A stretch of DNA of 64,000 bases from Gp6-AA40 sp035496255 (GCA_035496255.1 DATJEU010000033.1:62001-126000); one strand, 5' to 3'. Counted from the stretch's first letter, positions 1 to 9,408 are shown. Made by a program: numbers and translations. The notes: a model not told the origin generated them from the letters alone.

Positions 1-935
1 AGGTCAAGGACGCTTACAAGGCGGCCTCGCTCCGGCACTGCACGGGGCCGTTGTTGAACGCCGCGTTCGACTGGGCGTTCAAGGTGGGCAAGCGGGTGCG
101 CACCGAAACCGCAGTCGGCCGCGGGGCCGTGTCGATCGCGTATGCGGCTCTGTCGCCGGCGCGCAAGATCTTCGGGAAGCTGCAGGGACGCCGCGTGCTC
201 GTCGTCGGTGCCGGCGAGATCAGCACGGCACTGGCGCAGCACCTGCGCACCGAGGGCGTCGCGGACATCGCGATCACCAGCCGGACGGCGGCCGGCGCTG
301 AGGAACTGGCGGCCGCCGTCGGCGGCCATGCCGTACCGTGGGATCAGATGCCCGCCGCGCTCGGCCACGCCGACATCATCGTCACGGCCACCGGCGCCCA
401 ACGGCCGATCATCACGCGCGCGCACGTGCAGGCGGTGATGCGCGGCAAACGTACCGATCCGCTGTTCATCGTCGACCTTGCCGTGCCGCGCGACGTCGAA
501 GCCGCGGTCGCGGAATTCGAACAGGTGTTCCTCTACAACGTCGACGACCTGCAGAGCATCATCGAAGAGAACCTGGAGCGGCGGCGGGCGGAAATCGAGC
601 GTGCCGAAGTGATCGTCGCCGAGGAAGCGGCCAGGTTTACCGCGTGGCAGCGATCGCGCGCGGCGGTACCGACCATTCGCGCACTGCGTGAACACTTCGA
701 ATCGATCCGGCGCGCCGAGCTCCTGCGCCTCAGAGGAAAGCTTGGCGGGCTGCCGCCCGAGGCCGGCGACAAGGTCGACGAAATCACGCGCCTGATGATC
801 GAGAAGCTGCTGCTCGAACCTACCGAGCAGTTGAAGGCGCTGCCCGACGAAGAAACGCAGGCCGCCTATACCGAAGCGCTCAACCGGCTGTTCGGCCTCC
901 GCGGCGAAGCCCCGGTGCCGCGCGAAGACGAGTGA
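1..935 (+). CDS. hemA: Glutamyl-tRNA reductase, 5' truncated by the window edge
   Basis: NADPH-dependent reduction of glutamyl-tRNA(Glu) to glutamate-1-semialdehyde, the first committed step of C5-pathway tetrapyrrole synthesis. The open frame runs from base 3 with no start, so the catalytic N-terminal third lies upstream. What is visible begins in the conserved VKDAY segment followed by a K-x-VRTET motif, then a Rossmann domain with a GAGEIS nucleotide loop (about residues 69-74 of the visible part), the VDLAVPRDVE motif, and a C-terminal helical dimerisation region. About 310 residues are seen of a family usually 410-440 long. It is first in a hemA-C-D-B-L operon; hemC begins 1 base after its stop. 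Confidence 0.95.
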   Translation, partial: VKDAYKAASLRHCTGPLLNAAFDWAFKVGKRVRTETAVGRGAVSIAYAALSPARKIFGKLQGRRVLVVGAGEISTALAQHLRTEGVADIAITSRTAAGAEELAAAVGGHAVPWDQMPAALGHADIIVTATGAQRPIITRAHVQAVMRGKRTDPLFIVDLAVPRDVEAAVAEFEQVFLYNVDDLQSIIEENLERRRAEIERAEVIVAEEAARFTAWQRSRAAVPTIRALREHFESIRRAELLRLRGKLGGLPPEAGDKVDEITRLMIEKLLLEPTEQLKALPDEETQAAYTEALNRLFGLRGEAPVPREDE

Positions 936-936
936 C

Positions 937-1968
937 GTGGCACATCTCAGGATCGGAACCAGGGGCAGTCAGCTTGCGCTGTGGCAGGCGAATGCCGTCG
1001 CCGCGCTGCTGCGCGACAAAGCCCACACGGCGTGCGAAGTCGTCGTCATCAAAACGACCGGCGATCGCCTGGCCGAAGCAAAGCTGTCGCAGATCGGCGG
1101 CAAGCGGCTGTTCGTCAAGGAAATCGAGGACGCACTGCTGGCCGGCGAGGTTGATCTCGCCGTTCACAGCAGCAAGGACATGCCGGCGGTATTGCCCGAG
1201 GGGCTGACGATCGCGGCCGTGCTGCCGCGCGAGGACGCGCGCGACGCGATCGTGCTACCGCAGCCTGCGGGCCCCCGCGGTGCTGCTTCCGAGAATGGAG
1301 CTTCCGGGAATGCAGGGGCATTCCAAGCGATCGTCGAACGACTCGGCCGCACACCGCACATCGGGACGAGCAGCGTGCGTCGCGTCGCTCAACTGACACG
1401 CCTGTTTCCGGGAGCACGGTTTGGTCCGATCCGCGGCAATCTCGACACGCGGCTGCGGAAACTCGACTCCGGTGACTTCGACGCCATCGTGCTCGCCTCA
1501 GCAGGGCTGCGCCGCCTCGGGCAAGGCAACCGCATTTCCGCCGCGCTGCCGATCGACGCGTGCGTACCGGCGCCAGGTCAGGGGATCGTCGCCGTCGAAA
1601 TTCGTGACGGCGACAGCACGACCGCATCGCTGCTGGCATCCATCAACGACGCGCAGGCCGCCATCGCACTCGAGGCCGAACGGGCGGTGGTACGGAAGCT
1701 GGGCGGCGGATGCCAGATGCCGATTGGTGCCTTCGCGGAAATCGGAGGCGGGGATCCACGGAGCGGTCCCGCCGGCTCGATCTCTGTCAGGGCCATCGTC
1801 GTCTCGACCGATGGCGCCCGCGCGGCGCACGCGGAGGTGATCGGCAGCGCCGACGAAGCCGATGCGGCCGGCGAAGCGGCGGCGGAACAACTGCTCGAGC
1901 GTGGCGCCGACACGATCCTCGCCGAGGTTCAGCGCCAGCAGGCCGCGGTCGAAGGGCTGCAGCCGTGA
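937..1968 (+). CDS. hemC: Porphobilinogen deaminase (hydroxymethylbilane synthase)
   Basis: Polymerises four porphobilinogen units into hydroxymethylbilane. The GTG start lies one base after the hemA stop. The order IGTRGS at the N-terminus, catalytic Asp in HSSKDMP (D81), GTSSVRR (about 143-149), PAPGQG and the dipyrromethane-attachment Cys in GGGCQMPIG (C259) is canonical. At 343 residues it is longer than the usual 305-320 because of a Gly/Ala/Ser-rich insert of about 25 residues (about 108-133) between the DAIV strand and GTSSVRR. That insert is encoded by a locally repetitive, palindromic stretch (see findings). hemD overlaps its stop by 4 bases. Confidence 0.96.
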   Translation: MAHLRIGTRGSQLALWQANAVAALLRDKAHTACEVVVIKTTGDRLAEAKLSQIGGKRLFVKEIEDALLAGEVDLAVHSSKDMPAVLPEGLTIAAVLPREDARDAIVLPQPAGPRGAASENGASGNAGAFQAIVERLGRTPHIGTSSVRRVAQLTRLFPGARFGPIRGNLDTRLRKLDSGDFDAIVLASAGLRRLGQGNRISAALPIDACVPAPGQGIVAVEIRDGDSTTASLLASINDAQAAIALEAERAVVRKLGGGCQMPIGAFAEIGGGDPRSGPAGSISVRAIVVSTDGARAAHAEVIGSADEADAAGEAAAEQLLERGADTILAEVQRQQAAVEGLQP

Positions 1969-2840
1969 CGCCCGCCGGCGACGATCGGCCTGACCCGAGC
2001 GCCGTCGAGCGGCCGTCGACGAGCGAAGCGGAGGACCCTGCCCCGAACGGAATCAAACGAGCGCTCGACGGCCGCCGCGTCCTCGTCACCCGTCCACGAG
2101 CACAGGCGTCCGAACTCGTACACCTGTTGGAGAAGGCCGGCGCCGAGGTGATCGTTGCGCCCACCATTCGCATCGTTCCACCCGAGAATCGCCAGCCGCT
2201 GCTCGATGCCGCCACCGATTCGTCGCGGTTCGACTGGATCGTCTTCACCAGCAGCAACGCGGTCGACGCCTACGCCGTGGCGCTCGATGACACCGGTACG
2301 CACATCACCGCACCGGCGCGGGTGTGCGCCGTCGGCGCGCGCACCGCTGAACGGCTTCGCGAGCATGGCCTGGAGGTCAGCCTGACGCCTGGCGAATTCC
2401 GCGCTGACGCACTGGTCGATGCGCTCCTCGCTGACGGACCGGTCGCAGGCAAACGCTTCCTGATTCCGCGTGCGGACATCGGGCGCGAGGTCATCGCCGA
2501 TCGCCTGCGCGCCGCCGGCGCCCTCGTCACCGACGTCATCGCCTACCGCACCGTGGCCGAGGATCAGACCGCGGACATGCCGGACGTCCGCAAGCTGCTG
2601 GCAGACGCCGCCCTCGATGCGGTGACCTTCACCAGCGGCTCGGCGGTGCGCAATTTCGTTCAGATTCACGGCGAAGACAGCGGGCGGCTGCTGCGATCGG
2701 CGGTCGTGGCGGTGATCGGACCAGTGACATTCGCAGCCGCACGCGAGTTCGGCATCACCCCGGCCGTTCAGCCGGAAACCGCTACTGCAGCAGCCATGGT
2801 CGGCGCCCTCGCCCGATACTTCGCCGAACCGCGAATATAG
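1965..2840 (+). CDS. hemD: Uroporphyrinogen-III synthase
   Basis: Cyclises and inverts ring D of hydroxymethylbilane to give uroporphyrinogen III. The start chosen is GTG in a GTGA overlap with the hemC stop, giving 291 residues; the frame is open further upstream inside hemC but that part is antiparallel to nothing known and unnecessary. The first 40 residues are a polar, probably disordered leader. The HemD fold then begins at GRRVLVTRPRAQA, with the repeated FTSSNAV and FTSGSAV motifs of the two lobes (about 101 and 230) and a conserved AVGxRTA segment. HemD families are weakly conserved, but these motifs and the position between hemC and hemB make the call secure. Confidence 0.92.
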   Translation: MTPAGDDRPDPSAVERPSTSEAEDPAPNGIKRALDGRRVLVTRPRAQASELVHLLEKAGAEVIVAPTIRIVPPENRQPLLDAATDSSRFDWIVFTSSNAVDAYAVALDDTGTHITAPARVCAVGARTAERLREHGLEVSLTPGEFRADALVDALLADGPVAGKRFLIPRADIGREVIADRLRAAGALVTDVIAYRTVAEDQTADMPDVRKLLADAALDAVTFTSGSAVRNFVQIHGEDSGRLLRSAVVAVIGPVTFAAAREFGITPAVQPETATAAAMVGALARYFAEPRI

Positions 2841-2849
2841 ACTTTCCCT

Positions 2850-3842
2850 ATGACCACGACCATGAAGAGCGCCACGCTGTCTCTCTCCCGGCGGCCACGA
2901 CGGCTGCGCCGCACCGAAGCGATCCGATCGATGGTGCGTGAGACGCGGCTCACGCCGGACTGCTTCATCTATCCGCTGTTCGTCTGCGAGGGTGAAGGTG
3001 TGCGGCGTGCGGTCAGCTCGATGCCGGGTGTGTTCAACCTGTCGGTGGACGAGGCCGTAAAGGAAGCGGCGGCGGCGAAGGACGACGGAGTACCGGCCGT
3101 CATCCTGTTCGGCATTCCCGCCGACAAGGACCTCACGGGTTCACTGGCATCAGATCCCGAGGCACCGGTGCAGAGCGCGATACGGGCCATCAAGCGCGAG
3201 GTTCCGGACCTCCTCGTCATGACCGACGTGTGCCTCTGCGAGTACACCTCGCACGGCCACTGCGGCATCGTCGAGGGTGACGAAATCCTCAACGACGCGA
3301 CGGTTCACCATCTGGCCCAGGCGGCGCTCTCGCATGCGATCTCCGGCGCCGACTTCGTCGCTCCCTCGGACATGATGGACGGCCGTGTCGGCGCCATCCG
3401 CGCGACGCTCGACGAGCACGGATTCCAGCAGGTCGGGATCATGTCGTACGCGGCCAAGTACTGTTCCGGCTTCTACGGACCGTTCCGGGAAGCCGCCGAC
3501 TCGACGCCGCAGTTCGGCGACCGCCGCAGCCACCAGATGGATCCCGCCAACGTCGAAGAAGCGTTGCGCGAAGTGGAAATCGACATCGCCGAGGGCGCGG
3601 ACATCGTCATGGTCAAGCCGGCGCTGCCGTATCTCGACGTGCTGACGAAGGTGAAGATGCGGTTCGCACAACCGACAGCTGCGTATCACGTCAGCGGCGA
3701 ATACGCGATGATCAAGGCCGCCGCCGAGCGCGGCTGGATCGACGAGCCGCGCGTGATGATGGAGACCCTGATCTCGATCCGGCGCGCCGGCGCCGACATG
3801 ATCCTCACCTACTACGCACGTGAAGCAGCGCGCGCGCTCTAG
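2850..3842 (+). CDS. hemB: Delta-aminolevulinic acid dehydratase (porphobilinogen synthase)
   Basis: Condenses two 5-aminolevulinate molecules to porphobilinogen. The protein has 330 residues, the normal family length. The two Schiff-base lysines are seen as K203 in SYAAKYCSGFYGPFR and K256 in MVKPALPYLD. The metal-site segment DVCLCEYTSHGHCG carries C128, C130 and C138, the cysteine-rich form of the site, so a zinc-dependent enzyme is predicted rather than the magnesium, Asp-rich form. The gene starts 9 bases after hemD and is surely co-transcribed with it. Confidence 0.97.
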   Translation: MTTTMKSATLSLSRRPRRLRRTEAIRSMVRETRLTPDCFIYPLFVCEGEGVRRAVSSMPGVFNLSVDEAVKEAAAAKDDGVPAVILFGIPADKDLTGSLASDPEAPVQSAIRAIKREVPDLLVMTDVCLCEYTSHGHCGIVEGDEILNDATVHHLAQAALSHAISGADFVAPSDMMDGRVGAIRATLDEHGFQQVGIMSYAAKYCSGFYGPFREAADSTPQFGDRRSHQMDPANVEEALREVEIDIAEGADIVMVKPALPYLDVLTKVKMRFAQPTAAYHVSGEYAMIKAAAERGWIDEPRVMMETLISIRRAGADMILTYYAREAARAL

Positions 3843-3853
3843 GCTGCGCTTCC

Positions 3854-3875
3854 TGGGCGGGTCTGAAGACCCAGC
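3854..3875. repeat. REP-like hairpin (GGGTCT-GA-AGACCC)
   Basis: A perfect 6-bp stem GGGTCT/AGACCC (3859-3864 and 3867-3872) with a GA loop, extended by partial TGGG/CCCA pairing and followed by GCTAC. The same stem and loop recur at 55460-55475, and related CTGAAG-loop hairpins followed by CTAC occur near 44635 and 48435. It fills the 48-base gap between hemB and hemL and has no T-run, so a role in termination is not indicated. Confidence 0.6.
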
Positions 3876-3890
3876 GCTACGGCGATCTCG

Positions 3891-5198
3891 ATGAAGAAAC
3901 CGACAACCTCTCAGCAGCTCTTCGCGCGCGCCAGCCGGATTCTCCCGGGCGGCGTTGACAGTCCCGTTCGTGCCTTCACGTCCGTCGGCGGCGCGCCGCT
4001 GTTCGTCAAGCGCGCGGCGGGTGCACGCCTCATGGACGTCGACGGCAACACGTTCATCGACTACGTGATGTCGTGGGGGCCGATGATTCATGGCCACGCA
4101 CCAAAGGGGCAGATCAAGGCGATCGTTGCCGCGACGCGCAACGGCACGAGCTTCGGTGCGCCGAGTGCACTCGAGCACGACCTCGGTGAGCGTGTGCGCG
4201 AGCTGATGCCCTCGCTCGAACGGGTACGCTTCGTCAGTTCCGGCACGGAAGCCGCCATGAGCGTGGTCCGCGTCGCACGGGCCTTCACGAAGCGCGACAA
4301 AATCATCAAGTTCGAGGGGTGCTATCACGGCCATGCCGACGCGTTCCTTGCCAAGGCCGGATCCGGCGCGACAACCCTCGGCATCCCGACGAGTCCGGGA
4401 GTGGCGGCGGCCGTAGCCGCGGACACGCTGCTGGCCACATACAACGACCTGGCGTCGGTAGATGCGCTGTTCCAGGCACACGGCAGGACGATCGCAGCCG
4501 TGATCGTCGAGCCGATCGCCGGCAACATGGGCGTCGTGGCACCAGCCCCTGGATTCCTGTCCGGACTCCGTGACCGCTGTACCGCGCACGGCGCGATGCT
4601 GATCTTCGACGAGGTGATCTCGGGCTTCCGCGCGTCGGCCGGGGGCGCGCAGGAGCTGTTCGACATCAGGCCGGACCTGACCTGCCTTGGCAAGATCATC
4701 GGCGGCGGCTTGCCGGTAGGAGCATACGGCGGGCGTGCCGACGCGATGGAGCTGGTTGCGCCGGCGGGTCCCGTCTACCAGGCGGGAACGCTCTCGGGCA
4801 ATCCCGTCGCGATGACCGCCGGTCTCTGGGCACTGAAGCGCCTGACGCCCAGGCTGTATGACGGGCTCGCCCGCCGCGGCACGATGCTCGCCGCGGGACT
4901 CGCCGAGGCTGCACGTGATGCGGGTGTGGCGCTGCAGGTGAACGCGTTCGGATCGCTGGTGACGCCGTTCTTCACGTCAGCACCGGTGCGCGACTACGAC
5001 TCGGCGCTCAAGGCCAACACCGCGGCCTACGCACGGTTCTTCCGCGGCATGTTGACACGCGGCATCTATGCCCCACCTTCGCAATTCGAGGCGTGGTTCC
5101 TGTCTGCCGCGCATACGGATTCGGATGTAAAAAAGACCATCGCCGCGGCAAAGGCGGCGATGGTCGACGTCAAGAAACAAGTCACAGACCGACCGTAA
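3891..5198 (+). CDS. hemL: Glutamate-1-semialdehyde 2,1-aminomutase
   Basis: PLP enzyme that converts glutamate-1-semialdehyde to 5-aminolevulinate, acting directly after HemA. It has 435 residues, typical for the family. Visible motifs are PGGVDSPVRAF near the N-terminus, SSGTEAAMS (about 116-124), FEGCYHGHAD, FDEVISGFR and the PLP-binding lysine K268 in LGKIIGGGLPVGAYGG. Together with hemA, C, D and B, this locus encodes the path from glutamyl-tRNA to uroporphyrinogen III. No strong Shine-Dalgarno is seen before the ATG. Confidence 0.97.
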   Translation: MKKPTTSQQLFARASRILPGGVDSPVRAFTSVGGAPLFVKRAAGARLMDVDGNTFIDYVMSWGPMIHGHAPKGQIKAIVAATRNGTSFGAPSALEHDLGERVRELMPSLERVRFVSSGTEAAMSVVRVARAFTKRDKIIKFEGCYHGHADAFLAKAGSGATTLGIPTSPGVAAAVAADTLLATYNDLASVDALFQAHGRTIAAVIVEPIAGNMGVVAPAPGFLSGLRDRCTAHGAMLIFDEVISGFRASAGGAQELFDIRPDLTCLGKIIGGGLPVGAYGGRADAMELVAPAGPVYQAGTLSGNPVAMTAGLWALKRLTPRLYDGLARRGTMLAAGLAEAARDAGVALQVNAFGSLVTPFFTSAPVRDYDSALKANTAAYARFFRGMLTRGIYAPPSQFEAWFLSAAHTDSDVKKTIAAAKAAMVDVKKQVTDRP

Positions 5199-5225
5199 AG
5201 AATCGGCCGCACCTGGCACCGGGAG

Positions 5226-5246
5226 GACGGACCTTCATGGTCCGTC
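5226..5246. terminator. Hairpin between convergent genes (GACGGACC/GGTCCGTC)
   Basis: A perfect 8-bp stem GACGGACC/GGTCCGTC with loop TTCAT lies between the convergent hemL and the gene ending at 5252. There is no T-run on either side, so it is a weak intrinsic terminator candidate at best. It may equally be a REP-like hairpin or a stabiliser of both 3' ends. Confidence 0.4.
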
Positions 5247-5251
5247 GCTGC

Positions 5252-6169
5252 TTAGCGGCCGGCCTGGATCTGGAGCGGCGAGTCGAGCCGGACGCGCAGC
5301 GTCGTGCCCTGCGGCAGGTCCAGCTCCTTGCCCTCGGTCGCGGCAATCGTGCCGCCGCCGCCGATGACGGCGCCCAGCACGGCGCCCTTCGCGCCGCCCA
5401 GCACCGCACCAAGAATTCCGCCGACCGCGGCACCGGCGCCAGCCTTTCCGACGTCGCCCTTGATGCCCTCACCCTGCAGCGCATCGGTGACCGTCCCGCG
5501 CATCTGATAGTCGCGGCCGTTGATCGTCACCTGATCGAAGCTCACGGTCATTTTCGCGGTGCGATTGGTCCGGGTCGCCGGCTCGACGCTGCTGACGACG
5601 CCGCGCATCACTGAGCCAGCGGGAATCGCGACCACGCCGTTGGCGGTCACGTCGGCTAGCGTCGTCGCCTCGAACCGGTCCTCGACCTGCGCCGTGCCGG
5701 AGTTCAGCGCCGTCTGCAGGCGGGCGTCGAGCTCGGTGCCGGACGGCACTTCAACGGCGCCGCTCGGCAATGATCGCGTCGATGTCGCCGCCGGCGGCTC
5801 GCGCCGCGGGACCGCCGTGGTCGTCCCTGCCGGTGGCGCGTTCGACGTGGACGTGCCGGAGGCGCGGCTGCGGACATCGTCGATCCGATCGCGCACGTCG
5901 CTGACTTCGCTGCGCGCCAGCGAGCCTTCCTTGCGCAGCTTCACTTTCAGGTAAATGACCTCGTCCTTGAGATCGTCGAGTTGCGTCTGCAACTGATTGG
6001 CGCGCGTCGCGTCCCTCGTTCGCAGGGTATTGATGTCCCGTTCGGCCAGGTATGTGTTGTCCTGAAGCCGCTGAATATCAGCCTGGGTCACGGTCTGCTG
6101 CGCCTGCGCCGGCGCGGCGAGACTTGCCGCGACGAGCACGGCGAGCGCGACCCGATACATGCGAGTCAT
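5252..6169 (-). CDS. Secreted coiled-coil / glycine-zipper protein of unknown function
   Basis: The start chosen is the ATG at 6169, preceded by a strong AGGAGGAG ribosome-binding site; it gives 305 residues. An N-terminal signal peptide ends near APAQAQ. Residues about 25-95 are charged and heptad-like (probable coiled coil). A Pro/Thr/Ser-rich linker follows, then a beta-rich domain (about 145-240) and a Gly/Ala-rich zipper-like segment near residues 250-285 (repeated GAxxGGxLGAxxGGAKG). It ends in a short strand region. This resembles envelope proteins with a glycine-zipper membrane insert, but no enzymatic motif is seen. It is divergent from the DUF885 gene. Confidence 0.7.
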   Translation of the reverse strand: MTRMYRVALAVLVAASLAAPAQAQQTVTQADIQRLQDNTYLAERDINTLRTRDATRANQLQTQLDDLKDEVIYLKVKLRKEGSLARSEVSDVRDRIDDVRSRASGTSTSNAPPAGTTTAVPRREPPAATSTRSLPSGAVEVPSGTELDARLQTALNSGTAQVEDRFEATTLADVTANGVVAIPAGSVMRGVVSSVEPATRTNRTAKMTVSFDQVTINGRDYQMRGTVTDALQGEGIKGDVGKAGAGAAVGGILGAVLGGAKGAVLGAVIGGGGTIAATEGKELDLPQGTTLRVRLDSPLQIQAGR

Positions 6170-6309
6170 TGCCTGCTCCTCCTGATCCACATCCCGGTTA
6201 GACGTTGCCAGCCGACGGACGGCTGCAATTCCCAAGCCGTGAGAGATTTGATCGCGCCTGCTGCGCGCTGGGGCCGAGGCCAGTATTATCGCCCTTTCGC
6301 GAGGTGGCG

Positions 6310-8070
6310 ATGCGACGAGGGACAGGACAGCTCATCGCGGGCGTAATGCTCTTGGTGGCGACGGCGTGCTCCGCAGGCAGCGGCGGATGCGGCTTCTTCG
6401 GCTCGTCCGATGGCCGAACGACATCTGCACCGGTCAATAGCTGGCCGGCACTCGCGAACCGCTTCGTCGAGGACTACTTCAAGGCGCAGCCGGCCTTTGC
6501 GGTGTCCTCGGGGCGTCATGAGTACGACGGCAAGCTGCCGGACTGGAGCGGCACCGGTTTGCAGGCCGAATCCGCGCGGCTGAAGACGATCCGTCAGGAG
6601 GCCGAGGCGGTGTTGCCCGCATCGCTCGATGCGGCCCAGCAGCTCGAACGCGAACACGTTCTCGCAATCGCTGATGCAGATCTGTTCTGGCTGGAGAAGG
6701 CGCAGTCGCCGTACCGCAATCCGGCGTGGTACCTCGACGATCTCGATCCCGACGTGTATCTCTCACGCGAGTACGCACCGCTCGACCAGCGGATGCGCGC
6801 CTACATCGCCTACGCGAACGCGATACCAGCGGCCGCGGCGCAGATCCGCACGAACATGCGCACGCCGCTGGCGAAGAGCCTTGTCGAGCGCGCCATCTCC
6901 GGCTTCGGCGGCTATGCCGACTTCTATCGAGAGGACGTGCCGAAGGTGTTTGCATCGATCACTGACACGCAGTTGCAATCCGACTTCGACACCGCGAATG
7001 CAGCGGCCGCGAAGGCGATGGACGACCTCAAGGCCTGGTTCGAGTCGCAGCGCAACACGGCCACCGGTGATTTCGCGCTCGGTCCGGACCTCTTCGCCGA
7101 GATGCTCCTCGACACGGAACGCGTCACGGTGCCGCTCGACACGCTGGAGGCCGCTGGACGAGCCGACCTCGCGCGCAATCAGGCCGCGCTGACCGATGCC
7201 TGCGCGAAGTACCTGCCGGGCGGGACCGTGAACGCGTGCATCGAGAAGGCGGAAGCGCATAAGCCGGCCGGCGGCGCTGTGCCCGCAGCTCGCGCGATGC
7301 TCGACGACCTCCGCGGCTTCATTCGCGAACAGGACCTCGTGACGATTCCAAACGACGAGCAGGCAAGGGTTGCCGAGGCACCGCCGTACAACCGCGCCAA
7401 CACCGCATACATCAACGTCCCCGGGCCGTACGACATCGGCATGCCGTCGACGTACTACGTCGCGCCCCCGGATCCGAAATGGTCGGCGAAGGAGCGCGCC
7501 GCTTACGTTCCCGGGATTGCCAACCTGACGTACGTCACGATTCACGAAGTGTGGCCGGGACACTTCCTCCAGTTCCTGCACACCAATCGCACGAAGTCGA
7601 TCGGCAGCATCTTCGTCGGCTACGCCTATGCGGAAGGCTGGGCGCATTATGCCGAGGAGTTGATGTGGGAAGCCGGCTACGGCAATGGCGATCCGGAACA
7701 ACACGTCGGCCAGTTGATGAACGCGCTGCTGCGCGACGTCCGCTTCCTCTCGGCAATCGGCCTGCACACGCACGGCATGACGCTGGAACAATCGGAGCAG
7801 ATGTTCCGCGACGACGCGCACGCGAATCCAGGCACGGCACGCCAGCAGGCCGCCCGCGGAACCTACGATCCCGCATACCTGAACTACACGCTCGGCAAGC
7901 TGATGATCAGAAAGCTGCGGACGGACTGGATGAAGGCCAACAATCGGCGCGACCCGCCCGCTTCACCGTCAGGCTGGAAGGATTTCCACGACGCGTTCCT
8001 CTCGCACGGCGGCATGCCGGTACCTTTGGTCCGGCGCGCTTTGCTGAAAGATGACAGCGCGCCGCTCTAA
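6310..8070 (+). CDS. DUF885 family lipoprotein, metallopeptidase-like
   Basis: The ATG at 6310 gives 586 residues beginning with a lipoprotein-type signal (hydrophobic segment followed by ATAC, the probable lipidated Cys near residue 20). The C-terminal half carries the HEVWPGH motif (HExxxGH) followed about 30 residues later by YAEGWAHYAEE. This is the zinc-site arrangement typical of DUF885 proteins, which are thought to be M3/M32-like metallopeptidases. An envelope location facing the periplasm is inferred. The frame is open upstream of 6310 but that stretch looks like leader. It converges on rseP with a 4-base overlap of the two stop regions. Confidence 0.88.
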   Translation: MRRGTGQLIAGVMLLVATACSAGSGGCGFFGSSDGRTTSAPVNSWPALANRFVEDYFKAQPAFAVSSGRHEYDGKLPDWSGTGLQAESARLKTIRQEAEAVLPASLDAAQQLEREHVLAIADADLFWLEKAQSPYRNPAWYLDDLDPDVYLSREYAPLDQRMRAYIAYANAIPAAAAQIRTNMRTPLAKSLVERAISGFGGYADFYREDVPKVFASITDTQLQSDFDTANAAAAKAMDDLKAWFESQRNTATGDFALGPDLFAEMLLDTERVTVPLDTLEAAGRADLARNQAALTDACAKYLPGGTVNACIEKAEAHKPAGGAVPAARAMLDDLRGFIREQDLVTIPNDEQARVAEAPPYNRANTAYINVPGPYDIGMPSTYYVAPPDPKWSAKERAAYVPGIANLTYVTIHEVWPGHFLQFLHTNRTKSIGSIFVGYAYAEGWAHYAEELMWEAGYGNGDPEQHVGQLMNALLRDVRFLSAIGLHTHGMTLEQSEQMFRDDAHANPGTARQQAARGTYDPAYLNYTLGKLMIRKLRTDWMKANNRRDPPASPSGWKDFHDAFLSHGGMPVPLVRRALLKDDSAPL

Positions 8071-9401
8071 TTCCTCCACGGCATCAGCCGCTCGACCCAG
8101 CTGATACGTGTGAGGTCGTTATAGATCACCGTCACCATCAGCATCATCAGCACGACGAAGCCGGCCAGGAGCATCTTCTCCTTCACCGCCATGCTGAAGT
8201 CGCGGCGCGCGATGCCTTCGAGCGCCATGATGGTGATGTGGCCGCCGTCGAGAATGGGCACCGGCATCAGGTTGATCAGTCCAAGATTCAGGCTGAGGAT
8301 GGCCATCAGTTCGAGCACCGACCGGAAACCGGCGCGGGCACTCTCGCCGGAGAGCTGCGCGATGCCGACCGGGCCCTGCAGCTGGCGCACCGAGGTGCGG
8401 CCGGTGAACAGGCCGCCAAGCGTCTTGAAGATCAGTCCGCTGTTCTCCCAGTTGCGGACGAAACTCAGTTTGATCGCTTCCATCGGCGTCGGCTGGAACG
8501 CCTTGGTCGCATCGGCGATGCTGATGCCGACCATGTAGCTGTCACCGACCTTCGCGGGCGTGATGCGGACATGTTGTTCCTCACCGCCGCGCTTGATCGT
8601 GAGATCGACCTCGTGGCCGCCGACCTCTTTGAGCTTGTCCGTGAACTGATCCTTGAAGACGATCCGTTCGCCGTTGACCGCGAGGATCTCGTCGTTCTGA
8701 TGCAGACCCGCTGTGATCGCAGGATCGCCGGGCACTTCACCCGGCCGGAGTGCCGCAACCACCGGCGCGACGTCGGGCAACAGTCCGAGCGGCACCATGT
8801 CGGACTTGCCCCCGGAGCTCACATGGACGGCGACGGTGCGGGTCTGGCCGTTGCGCGACAGCCGGAGCGACACGTCGCGGTCCAGATGCGTGCTGATTTG
8901 TACATACGCGTCGTCCCAGGTATCGACCTCGTCGTCGTCGACGGCAAGAATGCGATCGCCGCGCTGGATGCCGACTTTCTCGGCCGGCGAACCGTGTTCG
9001 ACCATGCCCACGATCGGTGGCTGGTCCTGGAAGGCGGGCTGATCGGCGCCCTGGGCGAGCACGAACGCCATCACCACCACAGCCAGCACCAGGTTCATCA
9101 CCGGACCCATGATGAGCACCTGGAACCGTTCCCACTTGTTGCGTGACAGGAACTCGTCAGGACTGCCCGATCGCGGGTCCTCCGGATTCTCACCGGCCAT
9201 CTTCACGTAGCCACCGAGCGGCACGATGCTGATGCAGTACTCCGTATCACCCCGCTGGAATTTCAGGATCTTCGGGCCGAACCCGAGCGAGAAGGTGATG
9301 ACACGGATGCCCAGGCGCCGCGCGGCCAGGAAGTGGCCGAGTTCGTGGACGAAGATGAGCACGCCGAGAACGAACAGGAACGCCAGGAGAGTGGTGGTCA
9401 A
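8067..9401 (-). CDS. rseP: RIP metalloprotease RseP (site-2 protease)
   Basis: Inner-membrane zinc protease that cleaves membrane-embedded anti-sigma factors and remnant signal peptides. It has 444 residues, HELGH at 19-23 in the first membrane helix, a PDZ region in duplicate (about 120-290), and the C-terminal LMPVPILDGGH motif supplying the third zinc ligand. The start is TTG, 8 bases after the dxr stop and preceded by GAGG at proper spacing; no in-frame ATG precedes the HELGH helix. It is the last gene of the pyrE-truA-uppS-cdsA-dxr-rseP run; dxr, cdsA and uppS upstream of it are classical neighbours of rseP. Confidence 0.95.
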   Translation of the reverse strand: MTTTLLAFLFVLGVLIFVHELGHFLAARRLGIRVITFSLGFGPKILKFQRGDTEYCISIVPLGGYVKMAGENPEDPRSGSPDEFLSRNKWERFQVLIMGPVMNLVLAVVVMAFVLAQGADQPAFQDQPPIVGMVEHGSPAEKVGIQRGDRILAVDDDEVDTWDDAYVQISTHLDRDVSLRLSRNGQTRTVAVHVSSGGKSDMVPLGLLPDVAPVVAALRPGEVPGDPAITAGLHQNDEILAVNGERIVFKDQFTDKLKEVGGHEVDLTIKRGGEEQHVRITPAKVGDSYMVGISIADATKAFQPTPMEAIKLSFVRNWENSGLIFKTLGGLFTGRTSVRQLQGPVGIAQLSGESARAGFRSVLELMAILSLNLGLINLMPVPILDGGHITIMALEGIARRDFSMAVKEKMLLAGFVVLMMLMVTVIYNDLTRISWVERLMPWRN

Positions 9402-9408
9402 GAACGCC

